From: Clostridium sp. CAG:354_28_25
GTDB lineage: Bacteria; Bacillota; Clostridia; TANB77; CAG-508
Direction of reading: 5' to 3'
Length of the DNA: 63,791 nt
Assembly: GCA_001915925.1 (NCBI GenBank)
Contig: MNRL01000011.1
Location: 1 to 63,791 of the forward strand
Part shown: one piece after another, positions 1 through 8,400 of the stretch
How the letters are laid out: each line of letters begins with the position of its first letter
Numbering within the stretch: the first letter of the stretch is position 1
The notes under the pieces: model-generated
The model's database searches: none
Seen by the model: the letters and a program-made list of their open reading frames with translations, nothing else
Told to the model about the DNA's origin: nothing
Position numbers and translations under genes: made by a program

Positions 1-15
1 ATGTTTCCTTTCCAT
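1..15 (-). CDS. 5' end of a divergent gene cut by the window edge
   Basis: Only five codons (MERKH) lie in the window, starting at an ATG whose complement is at 13-15 and running leftwards out of the window. The start is supported by a textbook AAAGGAGG ribosome site at 22-29 (minus strand) with a 6-nt spacer. The product cannot be identified. The gene would be transcribed divergently from pgi. Confidence 0.5.
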
Positions 16-49
16 AAGCATCCTCCTTTAATTTATATTTTACAACAAA

Positions 50-112
50 TGGGGACACTTTTAAATGGGTGTGGTAATTTTATTCCGCTGTCCATTCTTA
101 AAATCCCGGTAT
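50..112. repeat. Degenerate copy of the GGGACGTTCC intergenic repeat
   Basis: The stretch has GGGGAC at its left side and a GTCC...TTAAAATCCCGG tail at 90-110. This is the same right half seen in the copy at 16845-16873. It is the most degraded member of the family described at 7604, 32543 and 55865, and it lies between the divergent gene start and pgi. Confidence 0.45.
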
Positions 113-118
113 AATATT

Positions 119-172
119 AAAATAACCTTCAAACTGTTAAACAGAAGTTTTTCAATTTGAGGGTTATTTTTA
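119..172. terminator. Terminator-like hairpin upstream of pgi
   Basis: Arms AAAATAACCTTCAAA and TTTGAGGGTTATTTT (with one G-T pair) enclose a loop of about 20 nt and run into T-rich sequence. It lies between the divergent gene at the window edge and pgi. No gene that it would serve is visible, so its role is uncertain. Confidence 0.45.
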
Positions 173-319
173 CTTTTCTATATATTGTTTTCGCATTCAA
201 TGTTTATAATAAAGACTATTATTTCATGCTTTTTCGAATTTGACTATTAAAATGTAAGCATTCATTATACTAGTCTTCAAACAAGTGATGATATTCATAA
301 AATAACAATGTTAAAATCC

Positions 320-348
320 TTGCATAAAATACTAATATGATATAGAAT
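320..348 (+). promoter_or_regulatory. Predicted vegetative promoter of pgi
   Basis: A -35 TTGCAT (320-325) and a -10 TAGAAT (343-348) are separated by exactly 17 nt. The start codon of pgi follows at 382, giving a leader of roughly 27 nt. The -10 hexamer is the same as at 46571. Confidence 0.5.
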
Positions 349-381
349 AAATTCATAAAAAAAGGAAAAGAGGTATGCCAT

Positions 382-1695
382 ATGAAGGACTTAAAAATTG
401 ACTTATGTAATACAAAATTAGATGAGGAAGAATTATTAAAATATTCAAAAAAGGTAGCAGATATACATAAAGAACTATATAAAAAAGCAGATGATGAAAA
501 AGAATTTTTGGGATGGCTTAAACTTCCAACTGATTATGATAAGAAAGAATTCAAAAGAATAGAAAAAGCCGCTAAAAAAGTACAAAGGGATTCAGATGTA
601 TTCCTTGTAATAGGAATTGGAGGATCATATTTAGGTGCAAGAGCAGTAATAGAAGCTATGAATAGTAACTTTGCAAATGCTATACCAGATGAAAAATCAA
701 AATATCCAAAAGTTATATTTGCAGGAAATAATTTAAATCCTGATTATATAAATGATATTATAGAATTTATAGGTGATAGAGATTTATCTATAAATGTAAT
801 ATCTAAATCTGGAACAACTACAGAACCGGCAATTGCTTTTAGAATATTCAGAGAATTTTTAGAGAATAAATATGGAATAGATGAAGCGAGAAGCAGAATT
901 TATGTTACAACAGATAAGAAAAAAGGAGCATTAAAACAACTTGCAGATAAAGAAGGTTATGAAGAATTTGTTATTCCAGATAATGTAGGTGGAAGATATT
1001 CTGTTTTAACAGCAGTAGGCTTACTTCCTATAGCTGTAGCAGGAATTGATATAGATAAGTTAATGCAAGGAGCATTATCTGCACAAAACAAATATGCAGA
1101 AGAAAATTTAAAATATAATGATTGCTATAAATATGCAGTGGCAAGAAATATTTTATACGAAAACAAAAAAGATATAGAATTATTAGTAGATTATGAACCA
1201 AAATTACACTATTTTATAGAATGGTGGAAGCAATTATATGGCGAAAGCGAAGGAAAAGATCTAAAAGGAATTTTCCCAGCAGGAGTAGAATTTACAACAG
1301 ACTTACATTCTATGGGGCAATATATTCAACAAGGAAGACGTAATTTATTCGAAACAGTATTAAATGTAGAAAAATCAAAAACAGATATAAAAATAGAAAC
1401 AGATGAAGATAATTTAGATGGATTAAATTACCTTGTAGGAAAAACATTAGACTATGTAAATAAAAAAGCTATGGAAGCAACAATTGCAGCACATGTTGAT
1501 GGAGATGTCCCAAACATCTTAATAACAATGGAAAAATTAGATGAAGAGAACTTAGGACAATTAATATATTTCTTCGAACTTGCGTGTGCAATGTCTGGTA
1601 AACTATTAGGGGTAAATCCATTTAATCAACCAGGTGTAGAAGCATATAAGAAGAATATGTTTACATTACTTGGAAAACCAGGATATGAAAAATAA
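382..1695 (+). CDS. pgi: Glucose-6-phosphate isomerase
   Basis: Interconverts glucose 6-phosphate and fructose 6-phosphate in cytosolic glycolysis/gluconeogenesis. The 437-aa protein has the Gly-rich GIGGSYLGARA segment (about 78-88), the phosphate-binding SKSGTTTEPA signature (141-150), the GGRYSVLTAVGLLP block (203-216) and the C-terminal NQPGVEAYK segment with the catalytic lysine (about 415-423). The length matches the short bacterial form found in Bacillota. The ATG at 382 follows an AGAGG ribosome site; an upstream ATG at 374 is out of frame. It appears monocistronic, with a promoter at 320-348 and a hairpin at 1745-1769. Confidence 0.96.
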   Translation: MKDLKIDLCNTKLDEEELLKYSKKVADIHKELYKKADDEKEFLGWLKLPTDYDKKEFKRIEKAAKKVQRDSDVFLVIGIGGSYLGARAVIEAMNSNFANAIPDEKSKYPKVIFAGNNLNPDYINDIIEFIGDRDLSINVISKSGTTTEPAIAFRIFREFLENKYGIDEARSRIYVTTDKKKGALKQLADKEGYEEFVIPDNVGGRYSVLTAVGLLPIAVAGIDIDKLMQGALSAQNKYAEENLKYNDCYKYAVARNILYENKKDIELLVDYEPKLHYFIEWWKQLYGESEGKDLKGIFPAGVEFTTDLHSMGQYIQQGRRNLFETVLNVEKSKTDIKIETDEDNLDGLNYLVGKTLDYVNKKAMEATIAAHVDGDVPNILITMEKLDEENLGQLIYFFELACAMSGKLLGVNPFNQPGVEAYKKNMFTLLGKPGYEK

Positions 1696-1744
1696 TGATG
1701 TTAGATTCAAAAAATGGAGCATTTTAAGATAGAAACGAGAAAGG

Positions 1745-1776
1745 CACTATTACTGTTAAAGTAATAGTGTCTGTTT
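1745..1776 (+). terminator. Terminator of pgi
   Basis: A perfect 10-bp stem, CACTATTACT/AGTAATAGTG, encloses a 5-nt loop (1755-1759). It is followed by TCTGTTT, a weak T-tract, about 50 nt after the pgi stop. Confidence 0.6.
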
Positions 1777-1807
1777 CACTAAAACAAATGTAAATATAAA
1801 AGAAAAA

Positions 1808-1827
1808 AGTCAGACCATAGTCTGACT
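1808..1827 (-). terminator. Terminator of the small membrane protein gene
   Basis: A perfect 8-bp stem AGTCAGAC/GTCTGACT has a 4-nt loop. On the minus strand it runs into TTTTTTC directly downstream of the stop at 1854. A-tracts on both sides make it potentially bidirectional, so it may also back up the pgi terminator. Confidence 0.75.
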
Positions 1828-1853
1828 AAAAAAGTGCTTGTTTGTTGCGGTGG

Positions 1854-2174
1854 TTAACGAGTTGCAAATTTTTTTAAATGTGTTTGTATTCCTTGTTTTA
1901 TTACTGGAATAATAGAAAAAAATAACATTCCAGTACCGCCAAAGCAAACACATGCCAAGTATTCGCCTGTTTTTGAATTAGTTTCCTGAGCCAATAATAT
2001 ACTTGCACTGGTTAAAAACAGGCAAATTAAAAACTGTACGAAAATCTTTTTGTGATTTTTTTGGTTAATGTTATTTGCAATATTTTGGCCAAATCTTGAT
2101 AAGAAGGCCATTGTAATTAGTGGGATGAGTACAGCGAAAACATCTGCACCTTCCATAAATCTGGTATAATCCAT
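1854..2174 (-). CDS. Small three-helix membrane protein, unknown function
   Basis: The open frame extends to 2480, but the N-terminal part is low-complexity AT-rich translation that runs into the next gene's coding region. The ATG at 2174 has a GGAG ribosome site and gives a 106-aa protein. Three hydrophobic segments are visible, at about 12-28 (VFAVLIPLITMAFLS), 47-66 and 76-98, separated by short polar loops including NINQKNHKK. I recognise no family. It is a single gene convergent with pgi and divergent from the P-loop/Asp23 gene. Confidence 0.6.
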   Translation of the reverse strand: MDYTRFMEGADVFAVLIPLITMAFLSRFGQNIANNINQKNHKKIFVQFLICLFLTSASILLAQETNSKTGEYLACVCFGGTGMLFFSIIPVIKQGIQTHLKKFATR

Positions 2175-2306
2175 ATTTCTCCATTTCCCAAGCACTTTTT
2201 TAAAAAGCAAATCCCTTAGTGTAGGAATCAAATAAAACGCTTTTATAAACTTAATTATAACATAATTTACATAAAGAATCAAATTAGCACTAATTGTATA
2301 ATATAA

Positions 2307-2335
2307 TTGAAAACAGAAAAATAATGAGGTATAAT
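2307..2335 (+). promoter_or_regulatory. Predicted promoter of the Asp23-cmk-plsC operon
   Basis: A -35 TTGAAA (2307-2312) and a perfect -10 TATAAT (2330-2335) are spaced 17 nt apart. They lie 52 nt upstream of the ATG at 2388, which has an AGAGGAG ribosome site. Confidence 0.65.
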
Positions 2336-2387
2336 ATACAAGAATTAAGTATAAATATAAATAAGAAGAAAAATAAGAGGAGTAACT

Positions 2388-3227
2388 ATGAATAATATTA
2401 AAGTGTATGCTTTTGTAGGACCATCTGGAACTGGAAAAAGCTATAGAGCACAAATGGTTGCGAATGAAAATAATATTCATTATATAATAGATGATGGGCT
2501 TTTTATAAATGATAATGAGATAATCGCAGGGGAATCTGCAAAAAAAGCACCAACTAAAATAGAGACTGTAAAAAAAGCACTATTTTTAAAACAGGAACAA
2601 AAAGATGAGATAAGGAAAGCGATAGAAAAATATAAGCCTGAGTCAATTCTAATATTAGGAACATCTGATGGTATGGTAAATAAAATAGCTGCAAATATAG
2701 GTTTACCACCAATAAAAAAAATTATATACATAGACGAAATTGCAACACCAGAAGAAATTCAAGAAGCTAGAAGAAGTAGGATAACAGAAGGAAAACATGT
2801 TATTCCAGTACCAACATTCGAAATTAAAAAAGATTTTTCAGGATTTATATTAGATCCACTTCAAATATTTAAATTTAAAGGTAGAAATGATAAACCATAT
2901 ATATCAGAAAAATCAATAATAAGGCCTACTTTTAGTTATTTAGGAAATTTTACAATATCAGATACAGTATTTAGACAAATTATAGAATATATAGCAAAAA
3001 AAGATCCAAATATATACAATATAATAAGAACAAGAATAGATAATCAACCAGAAGGTCCATATGTATATATAGAACTTAGTGTTGAATATGGTGGAAATGT
3101 TAGAAATATTGTAGATAATTTTAAAAACAAAATAATAAAAGAAATTGAAAAATTAACAACAATGCGAGTACAAACAATTAAGATAATAATAAAAGATATA
3201 CATATTAATAAAGAAGAAAATAATTAG
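2388..3227 (+). CDS. P-loop ATPase fused to an Asp23/Gls24-like domain
   Basis: Predicted cytosolic nucleotide-binding protein of 279 aa. A Walker A motif GPSGTGKS is at 11-18. The middle region (about 85-150) has a hydrophobic strand SILILGTSDG followed by IIYIDEIATP, consistent with a P-loop fold. Residues about 190-272 resemble the Asp23/Gls24 (envelope stress/alkaline shock) domain: the ISDTVFRQIIEYIA helix, a VEYGGNVRNIVDNF segment and a closing VQTIKIIIKDI strand. The function is not known to me. Its place directly before cmk, overlapping by one base if cmk uses a GTG at 3227, suggests co-expression with cmk and plsC. Confidence 0.75.
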   Translation: MNNIKVYAFVGPSGTGKSYRAQMVANENNIHYIIDDGLFINDNEIIAGESAKKAPTKIETVKKALFLKQEQKDEIRKAIEKYKPESILILGTSDGMVNKIAANIGLPPIKKIIYIDEIATPEEIQEARRSRITEGKHVIPVPTFEIKKDFSGFILDPLQIFKFKGRNDKPYISEKSIIRPTFSYLGNFTISDTVFRQIIEYIAKKDPNIYNIIRTRIDNQPEGPYVYIELSVEYGGNVRNIVDNFKNKIIKEIEKLTTMRVQTIKIIIKDIHINKEENN

Positions 3228-3244
3228 TGGAAGGTAGAAGAAAT

Positions 3245-3973
3245 ATGTCATACATAGTTGCAATAGATGGACCAGCAGGTTCAGGAAAAGGCACAATAAC
3301 AAAATTAGTTGCTAAAGATTTGGGTTTAGTAAGTATAGATACAGGAATGCTATATAGATGTCATGCTTTAGCAGTACTTCAAAATAATATAGATATTTCA
3401 GATGAAGAAAAAGTAGAAGAGATATTAGAAAAAATAGATATAGATTTAAAAAATAAAAATAATAAGCAGTCAGTATTCTTAAATGGAGAAGATGTAACTA
3501 ACCAAATCAGAACACCAGAAGTAACAGGAATAGTTTCTAAAACATCTAGTATTTTAGGTGTTAGAGAGAAAATAACAAAATTAGAAAGAAAAATTGGATA
3601 TGAATGGTTAAAAGAAGGTAAGAACATCATAATGGAAGGACGAGATATTACTACTGTAGTTTTTCCAGAGGCAAAAGTAAAAATATATTTAGATGCGACT
3701 CCAATAGAACGAGCTAAAAGAAGATGTAGACAAAACAAAAGAAATGGAATAAATCAATCATTCGAAGAAGTCTTACAGTCAATAATGGAAAGAGATAAAA
3801 ATGATATGAATAAAAAAGTGGGGGCATTAAAAAAAGCGCCAGATGCCATATATGTAGATTCAAGTAAATCGAGTGTAAATAAAATTAAACATAAAATAAT
3901 TAAAATAATAAAACAAAAAACTAAGGAGAATAGAAATGAACATTATAAAAAGAATATTAAGAGTAATCGTTAG
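3245..3973 (+). CDS. cmk: Cytidylate kinase
   Basis: Phosphorylates CMP/dCMP to the diphosphate with ATP. The P-loop GPAGSGKGT is at 9-17, with the DTGMLYR segment near 36-42 and MEGRDITTVVFPEA near 133-146, all typical of Cmk. The frame is open from a GTG at 3227 that overlaps the previous stop. I chose the ATG at 3245 because it gives the standard MSYIVAIDGPAGSGKG N-terminus. At 242 aa it is slightly longer than usual because of a basic C-terminal tail, which overlaps the plsC start by 38 nt. The cmk-plsC-rpsA order is typical of Clostridia, but ispH, usually present here, is absent. Confidence 0.93.
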   Translation: MSYIVAIDGPAGSGKGTITKLVAKDLGLVSIDTGMLYRCHALAVLQNNIDISDEEKVEEILEKIDIDLKNKNNKQSVFLNGEDVTNQIRTPEVTGIVSKTSSILGVREKITKLERKIGYEWLKEGKNIIMEGRDITTVVFPEAKVKIYLDATPIERAKRRCRQNKRNGINQSFEEVLQSIMERDKNDMNKKVGALKKAPDAIYVDSSKSSVNKIKHKIIKIIKQKTKENRNEHYKKNIKSNR

Positions 3974-4541
3974 AACAGCAATATATTTATATTGCAAAGT
4001 CGTATATAGGTTAAAAGTTATAGGAAAAGAAAATATTCCAAAGGAAGGTCCAGTAATATATTGTGGAAACCATAGAAGTTATTTAGATCCTCCTTTAATT
4101 GTAGTAACAGCAGGAAGACATGTTAGGTTTATGGCAAAAGAGGAATTAACTAAAAATAAATTCTTAAAATTTTTAGGATATGTATTTGATGCTATATATG
4201 TTAAAAGAGACAATAAAGAAATAGCAGCTTTAAAAACAACATTAAAAGCTCTAAAAAATAAAGAAAGTATAGCTATGTTCCCAGAAGGAACAAGAAACGG
4301 ACTAGAAAAAGGAGAAAGTGTAAAAGAAGGAGTAGCATTTTTCGTACTACAAACAGGTGCAAAGGTACAACCAGTTGGAATAGTAGGAGGAGAAAAACCT
4401 TTTAAAAGGGTATATGTTAATTATGGAAAACCATTAGATTATAGTGATAGAGTTACTAAAAAGCCTTCAAAAGAGGAGCTAGAGCAAGTAAGTAAAGAGA
4501 TAATGGATAACATAATTATGTTGACAAATATCAAACAATAA
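3936..4541 (+). CDS. plsC: 1-acyl-sn-glycerol-3-phosphate acyltransferase
   Basis: Transfers an acyl chain to lysophosphatidic acid to make phosphatidic acid at the inner face of the membrane. The 201-aa protein has the catalytic HX4D motif (NHRSYLD, H46-D51) and the FPEGTR substrate motif (115-120). A hydrophobic N-terminal helix (about 5-27) would anchor it. AAGGAG lies upstream of the ATG, which is inside the cmk reading frame (translational coupling). It is followed by a hairpin at 4572-4597. Confidence 0.92.
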   Translation: MNIIKRILRVIVRTAIYLYCKVVYRLKVIGKENIPKEGPVIYCGNHRSYLDPPLIVVTAGRHVRFMAKEELTKNKFLKFLGYVFDAIYVKRDNKEIAALKTTLKALKNKESIAMFPEGTRNGLEKGESVKEGVAFFVLQTGAKVQPVGIVGGEKPFKRVYVNYGKPLDYSDRVTKKPSKEELEQVSKEIMDNIIMLTNIKQ

Positions 4542-4571
4542 TATATAATATTGTCAGTTTACTGCGTATAA

Positions 4572-4602
4572 GGCGTTTTTCAGTTATGAAAAACGCCATT
4601 TA
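4572..4602 (+). terminator. Terminator after plsC
   Basis: Arms GGCGTTTTTC and GAAAAACGCC enclose a 6-nt loop. The following ATTTAT is only a weak T-tract, so some read-through into rpsA is plausible. Confidence 0.55.
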
Positions 4603-4663
4603 TAAAGATAAACCAAACGAAAGAGGATGTTACAATGTAACAAAGAATTAGGAAGGTGAAATT

Positions 4664-5749
4664 ATGTCAGAACAATTAAATTTTGAACAAATGATAGAAG
4701 AATCAATGAAAAATATTAATGTAAAAGAAACAATAGAAGGAACAATAATAAATATAAACAAAAAGGGCGAAGTGATTATAGATATTGGGTATAAAGCAGA
4801 TGGAATAATTCCAAGAGATGAATACTCATATAATGAATCAGCAGATCCTAGTGAAGAATTAAAAATTGGAGATAAAATAACAGCAGAAGTAATAAAAATG
4901 AATGATGGTGAAGGTAATGTATTGCTTTCCACTAAAAGATATAAAATGAAAGAGGCTCAAAAAGAGTTAGAAGAAAAATTTAAAAATAACGAAGTTTTAG
5001 AGGAAAGAATTACAGAAATTACAGACAAAGGATTTATAATTTCAAAAGAAGGATACAATATATTTATTCCAATTTCTTTATCTGGAATAACAAGAAGCGA
5101 AAACATAAAAGATTACAAAGATAAAGTGGTTAGATTTAGATTAATAGAATGTAAATTTAGACCTAGAAGAATAATAGGATCAATAAAAGCAGTTTTAGAT
5201 GAAGAGAAAAATAAGAAAATAGATAAATTCTGGAATGAAGCAGAAGTAGGCAAAAAATATAAAGGAAAAGTTACAAGTATAAGTACATATGGAGCATTTG
5301 TAGATTTAGGAGCAGTACAAGGGTTACTACATATTTCTGAAATTACATGGAATAGAAATACACCACCTAATGAAATACTAAAGGTAGGACAAGTAATAGA
5401 TGTAATAGCAATAGATGTGGATAAAGAAAATAAAAGAATTAAATTATCTTATGCAGAAAAGGGACCAGACCCTTGGAAATCTGTAGAAGGTAAATATAAT
5501 ATAAATGACATTTTAACAGTAAAAGTAGTTAAAATGATGCCTTTTGGAGCTTTTGTAGAACTAGAGCCAGGAATTGAAGGGTTAGTACATCTTTCTCAAA
5601 TATGCGAAAGAAAAATAACAAAACCAGAGGAAGAACTAAGAATAGGACAAAAAGTAAATGCAAAAATAATTGATATGGATTTAGAAAATAAAAGAATCGA
5701 ATTATCAATAAGAGAATTAGAAAATACATCAAATGAATATAAAGAATAA
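4664..5749 (+). CDS. rpsA: Ribosomal protein S1-like, four S1 RNA-binding domains
   Basis: RNA-binding protein of 361 aa that in related bacteria associates with the ribosome or with mRNA. Four S1/OB-fold repeats are visible: about 18-88 (GTIININKKGEVIIDIGYKA), 100-170 (more divergent), 191-258 (GKVTSISTYGAFVDLGAVQG) and 276-346 (VKVVKMMPFGAFVELEPGIEG). Repeats 3 and 4 are the best conserved. The start is the ATG after an AAGGTG ribosome site. A near-palindrome TGTTACAATGTAACA lies in the leader at 4629-4643. In many Clostridia S1 is fused to or follows ispH; here it stands alone after plsC. Confidence 0.88.
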   Translation: MSEQLNFEQMIEESMKNINVKETIEGTIININKKGEVIIDIGYKADGIIPRDEYSYNESADPSEELKIGDKITAEVIKMNDGEGNVLLSTKRYKMKEAQKELEEKFKNNEVLEERITEITDKGFIISKEGYNIFIPISLSGITRSENIKDYKDKVVRFRLIECKFRPRRIIGSIKAVLDEEKNKKIDKFWNEAEVGKKYKGKVTSISTYGAFVDLGAVQGLLHISEITWNRNTPPNEILKVGQVIDVIAIDVDKENKRIKLSYAEKGPDPWKSVEGKYNINDILTVKVVKMMPFGAFVELEPGIEGLVHLSQICERKITKPEEELRIGQKVNAKIIDMDLENKRIELSIRELENTSNEYKE

Positions 5750-5762
5750 AGGAGTAATAAAA

Positions 5763-7589
5763 ATGATAAACGAAAATATTAGAAACATAGCAATCATAGC
5801 ACACGTAGACCATGGTAAAACAACATTAGTAGATGCATTATTAAAGCAAAGCCATGTATTTAGAGACAACGAAAAAGTTGACGAGAGAATTATGGATTCT
5901 AATGCATTAGAAAAAGAAAGAGGAATAACAATTCTTTCTAAGAATACAGCAGTTATGTATAATGGTGTAAAAATTAATATAGTAGATACACCAGGACATG
6001 CTGACTTCGGTGGAGAAGTGGAAAGAGTTTTAAAAACTGTTGATGGAGTTTTATTATTAGTAGATGCATTCGAAGGACCAATGCCTCAAACAAGAGAGGT
6101 TTTAAAGAAAGCGTTATCTTTAAATTTAAAACCGATAGTTGTAATAAATAAAATAGACAGACCAGGAGCAAACCCATCAAAAGTATTAGACCAAGTACTA
6201 GAATTATTTATAGAATTAGATGCAACAGATGAACAATTAGAATTCCCAGTAATCTATGCTTCAGCTAAAAATGGAATTGCTAAAATGAACATGGAAGATA
6301 GCAGTGATAATATTAATTGTATATTTGAAACAATTATAAAAGAAATAAATCCACCTGCCTGTGATGAAGAAGGACCTGTTCAAATGCTAGTATCTAATAT
6401 TGACTATGATGAATTCATAGGAAGAATGGCTATAGGTAGACTAGAAAGAGGAATATTAAAAGTTAATGATCCAGTAGTTATTTGCAAAAAAGATGGAAAG
6501 ATGGAGAATGCAAGAATAGGGAAAATCTATACACATATGGGACTTAAAAAAGTAGAAGTTCAAGAGATAGGTGCTGGTGATATCATTGAATTATCTGGTA
6601 TTCCAGACATTAATATTGGTGAAACAATATGTGATATAGAACATCCAGAAAAAATAGATTTTGTAGATATAGACGAACCAACAGTTACTATGACATTTAG
6701 CGTAAATGATGGACCTTTAGCTGGTAAAGAAGGAAAATTCATTACTTCAAGACATTTAAGAGATAGATTATTTAAAGAGCTTGAAAGAAATGTAAGTTTA
6801 CGTGTAAGCGAGACAGATTCTGCAGATTCATTTGAAGTAGCTGGTCGTGGAGAATTACATCTATCTGTATTAATAGAAACAATGAGAAGAGAAGGATACG
6901 AATTCTTAGTATCTAGACCTAAAGTTATTATTAAAGAAATAAATGGTGTAAAATGCGAACCAATCGAAAGACTTGTAGTTAATGTTCCAGATGATTGTAT
7001 AGGAACTGTAATAGAAAAGTTAGGAAAAAGAAAAGCAGAGATGCAAAATATGGAACCAGCAGAGGCAGGACACACTAAAGTAGAATTCAAGATACCATCA
7101 AGAGGATTAATCGGATATAGAACAGAATTCATGACAGATACAAAAGGTAATGGTACTATGAACCATGTATTCGAAGATTACGAACCATACAAAGGAACAG
7201 TTGTTGCAAGAACAAGAGGAACAATCGTAGCTTTCGAAGCCGGAACATCTATAACATACGGATTATATAATGCACAAGATAAGGGTGATTTATTCATTGG
7301 GCCAGGTGTAGAAGTATATGAAGGTATGATTGTAGGTATAAACTCAAGACCAGAAGACTTATCTATAAATGTATGTAAAGAAAAACATCTAACTAATACA
7401 AGAGCCTCAGGTTCTGATGATGCTTTAAGATTAGTACCACCAATTCAAATGTCATTAGAAAAATCTATAGAATTTATTCAAGATGATGAATTAGTAGAAG
7501 TAACTCCAAAGAGTATTAGATTAAGAAAGAAAATACTAGATACAAAAACTAGAGAAAGAGAAGCAAGAAGAAAAGTTAAAGAAGATTAA
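5763..7589 (+). CDS. typA: Translational GTPase TypA/BipA
   Basis: Ribosome-associated GTPase involved in 50S assembly and stress or cold growth. With the ATG at 5763 the protein is 608 aa, the family norm. An AAAGGAG ribosome site starts at the rpsA stop, and an in-frame ATG at 5733 lies inside rpsA and is rejected. Motifs: G1 AHVDHGKT (13-20), G2 RGITI, G3 DTPGHADF (about 76-83), G4 NKID, then EF-G-like domains and a C-terminal domain with GRGELHLSVLIE and PSRGLIGYRTEFMT. It is 13 nt after rpsA, so probably co-transcribed. Confidence 0.96.
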   Translation: MINENIRNIAIIAHVDHGKTTLVDALLKQSHVFRDNEKVDERIMDSNALEKERGITILSKNTAVMYNGVKINIVDTPGHADFGGEVERVLKTVDGVLLLVDAFEGPMPQTREVLKKALSLNLKPIVVINKIDRPGANPSKVLDQVLELFIELDATDEQLEFPVIYASAKNGIAKMNMEDSSDNINCIFETIIKEINPPACDEEGPVQMLVSNIDYDEFIGRMAIGRLERGILKVNDPVVICKKDGKMENARIGKIYTHMGLKKVEVQEIGAGDIIELSGIPDINIGETICDIEHPEKIDFVDIDEPTVTMTFSVNDGPLAGKEGKFITSRHLRDRLFKELERNVSLRVSETDSADSFEVAGRGELHLSVLIETMRREGYEFLVSRPKVIIKEINGVKCEPIERLVVNVPDDCIGTVIEKLGKRKAEMQNMEPAEAGHTKVEFKIPSRGLIGYRTEFMTDTKGNGTMNHVFEDYEPYKGTVVARTRGTIVAFEAGTSITYGLYNAQDKGDLFIGPGVEVYEGMIVGINSRPEDLSINVCKEKHLTNTRASGSDDALRLVPPIQMSLEKSIEFIQDDELVEVTPKSIRLRKKILDTKTREREARRKVKED

Positions 7590-7603
7590 AAATAAGATAA
7601 AAA

Positions 7604-7672
7604 GGGATTTGGGGACGGTCCTTTTTTCCCTTTTTTGTTTTCGAATAGGGATTTAAGGAACGTCCCTATTTT
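7604..7672. repeat. GGGACGTTCC-type palindromic repeat, two units head to head
   Basis: The first unit (7604-7630) reads GGGATTT, then GGGGACGGTCC, then a T/C-rich end TTTCCC. The second (7647-7666) is the same element inverted, AGGGATTTAAGGAACGTCCC. It lies in the typA-trmR gap and ends with a run of Ts, so it could also act as a terminator for typA. Other members are at 32543, 55865, 22289, 25952 and 16845. Confidence 0.75.
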
Positions 7673-7687
7673 TTAAGGAGAAGCTAT

Positions 7688-8272
7688 ATGAACGAAATAG
7701 AGTTAAAAATAATAAAAGAAAAAGCTTTAGAAGACCATATTCCGATAATTATGGATGATACTTTAGAAGTAATAGATAAAATTTTAAAAGAAACGAAACC
7801 AAAAGCAATATTAGAGATAGGAACTGCTGTTGGGTATTCTGCTATGTGCTTTTCAAGATATTTAGCTGAAGGTGGTAAAATAGATACGATAGAAAGAGAA
7901 CATGAAAGAGTAGAAGAGGCAAAGGTGAATATTCAAAAAGTAGGAGTAGCAGACAAGATTAATATTTTAGAAGGAGATGCAGTAGAAATATTGCCTACCT
8001 TAGATAAAAAATATGATGTTGTATTTATAGATGCTGCAAAGGGAAAATATCCATTCTTTTTAGAACAAGCTAAAAGAATGTTAAACAAAAATGGAATTAT
8101 TTTTGCCGACAATATTTTATATAAAGGTTATGTAATGAGTGATTATAACAAACATAAACAAAGAACTGCAGTAAGAAATCTACGCGAATATATAAAAGAA
8201 GTAACAGAAGATGAAAATTGTACAACAGAAATATTAGAGGTTGGAGATGGGCTTGCAATAAGTAGATTTTAA
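7688..8272 (+). CDS. trmR: SAM-dependent O-methyltransferase, probable tRNA hydroxyuridine methyltransferase TrmR
   Basis: A 194-aa class I methyltransferase of the COMT-like (PF01596) family. The SAM site is ILEIGTAVGYSA (about 40-51); the acidic IDTIEREHER strand end and the metal-binding FIDAAKGKYP and ADNILYKG segments are typical of Bacillus YrrM/TrmR, which methylates 5-hydroxyuridine at tRNA position 34. TrmR rather than another O-methyltransferase is an inference from overall resemblance. It starts at an ATG with an AAGGAG ribosome site and looks monocistronic, between repeat 7604-7672 and terminator 8296. Confidence 0.82.
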   Translation: MNEIELKIIKEKALEDHIPIIMDDTLEVIDKILKETKPKAILEIGTAVGYSAMCFSRYLAEGGKIDTIEREHERVEEAKVNIQKVGVADKINILEGDAVEILPTLDKKYDVVFIDAAKGKYPFFLEQAKRMLNKNGIIFADNILYKGYVMSDYNKHKQRTAVRNLREYIKEVTEDENCTTEILEVGDGLAISRF

Positions 8273-8295
8273 AATATAGTGTTAAAGAAAAAAGA

Positions 8296-8327
8296 CGTGA
8301 TTTTAATTTTAATCACGCCTTTTTATT
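8296..8327 (+). terminator. Terminator of trmR
   Basis: Arms CGTGATT and AATCACG are separated by an 8-nt T/A loop and followed by CCTTTTTATTTT. It is 23 nt after the stop. Confidence 0.75.
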
Positions 8328-8400
8328 TTATGAGAATTTTATTTTATAAAAATTTTTTTGGTTTATGCAGCTCCCAGTTAGGCTGGGAAGAAATTTTTGG

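Noticed and set aside
2175..2480. N-terminal extension of the small membrane protein frame on the minus strand
   Set aside because: It runs through the promoter and into the coding region of the divergent gene, and its sequence is low-complexity Tyr/Ile/Leu. The ATG at 2174 with GGAG is a better start.
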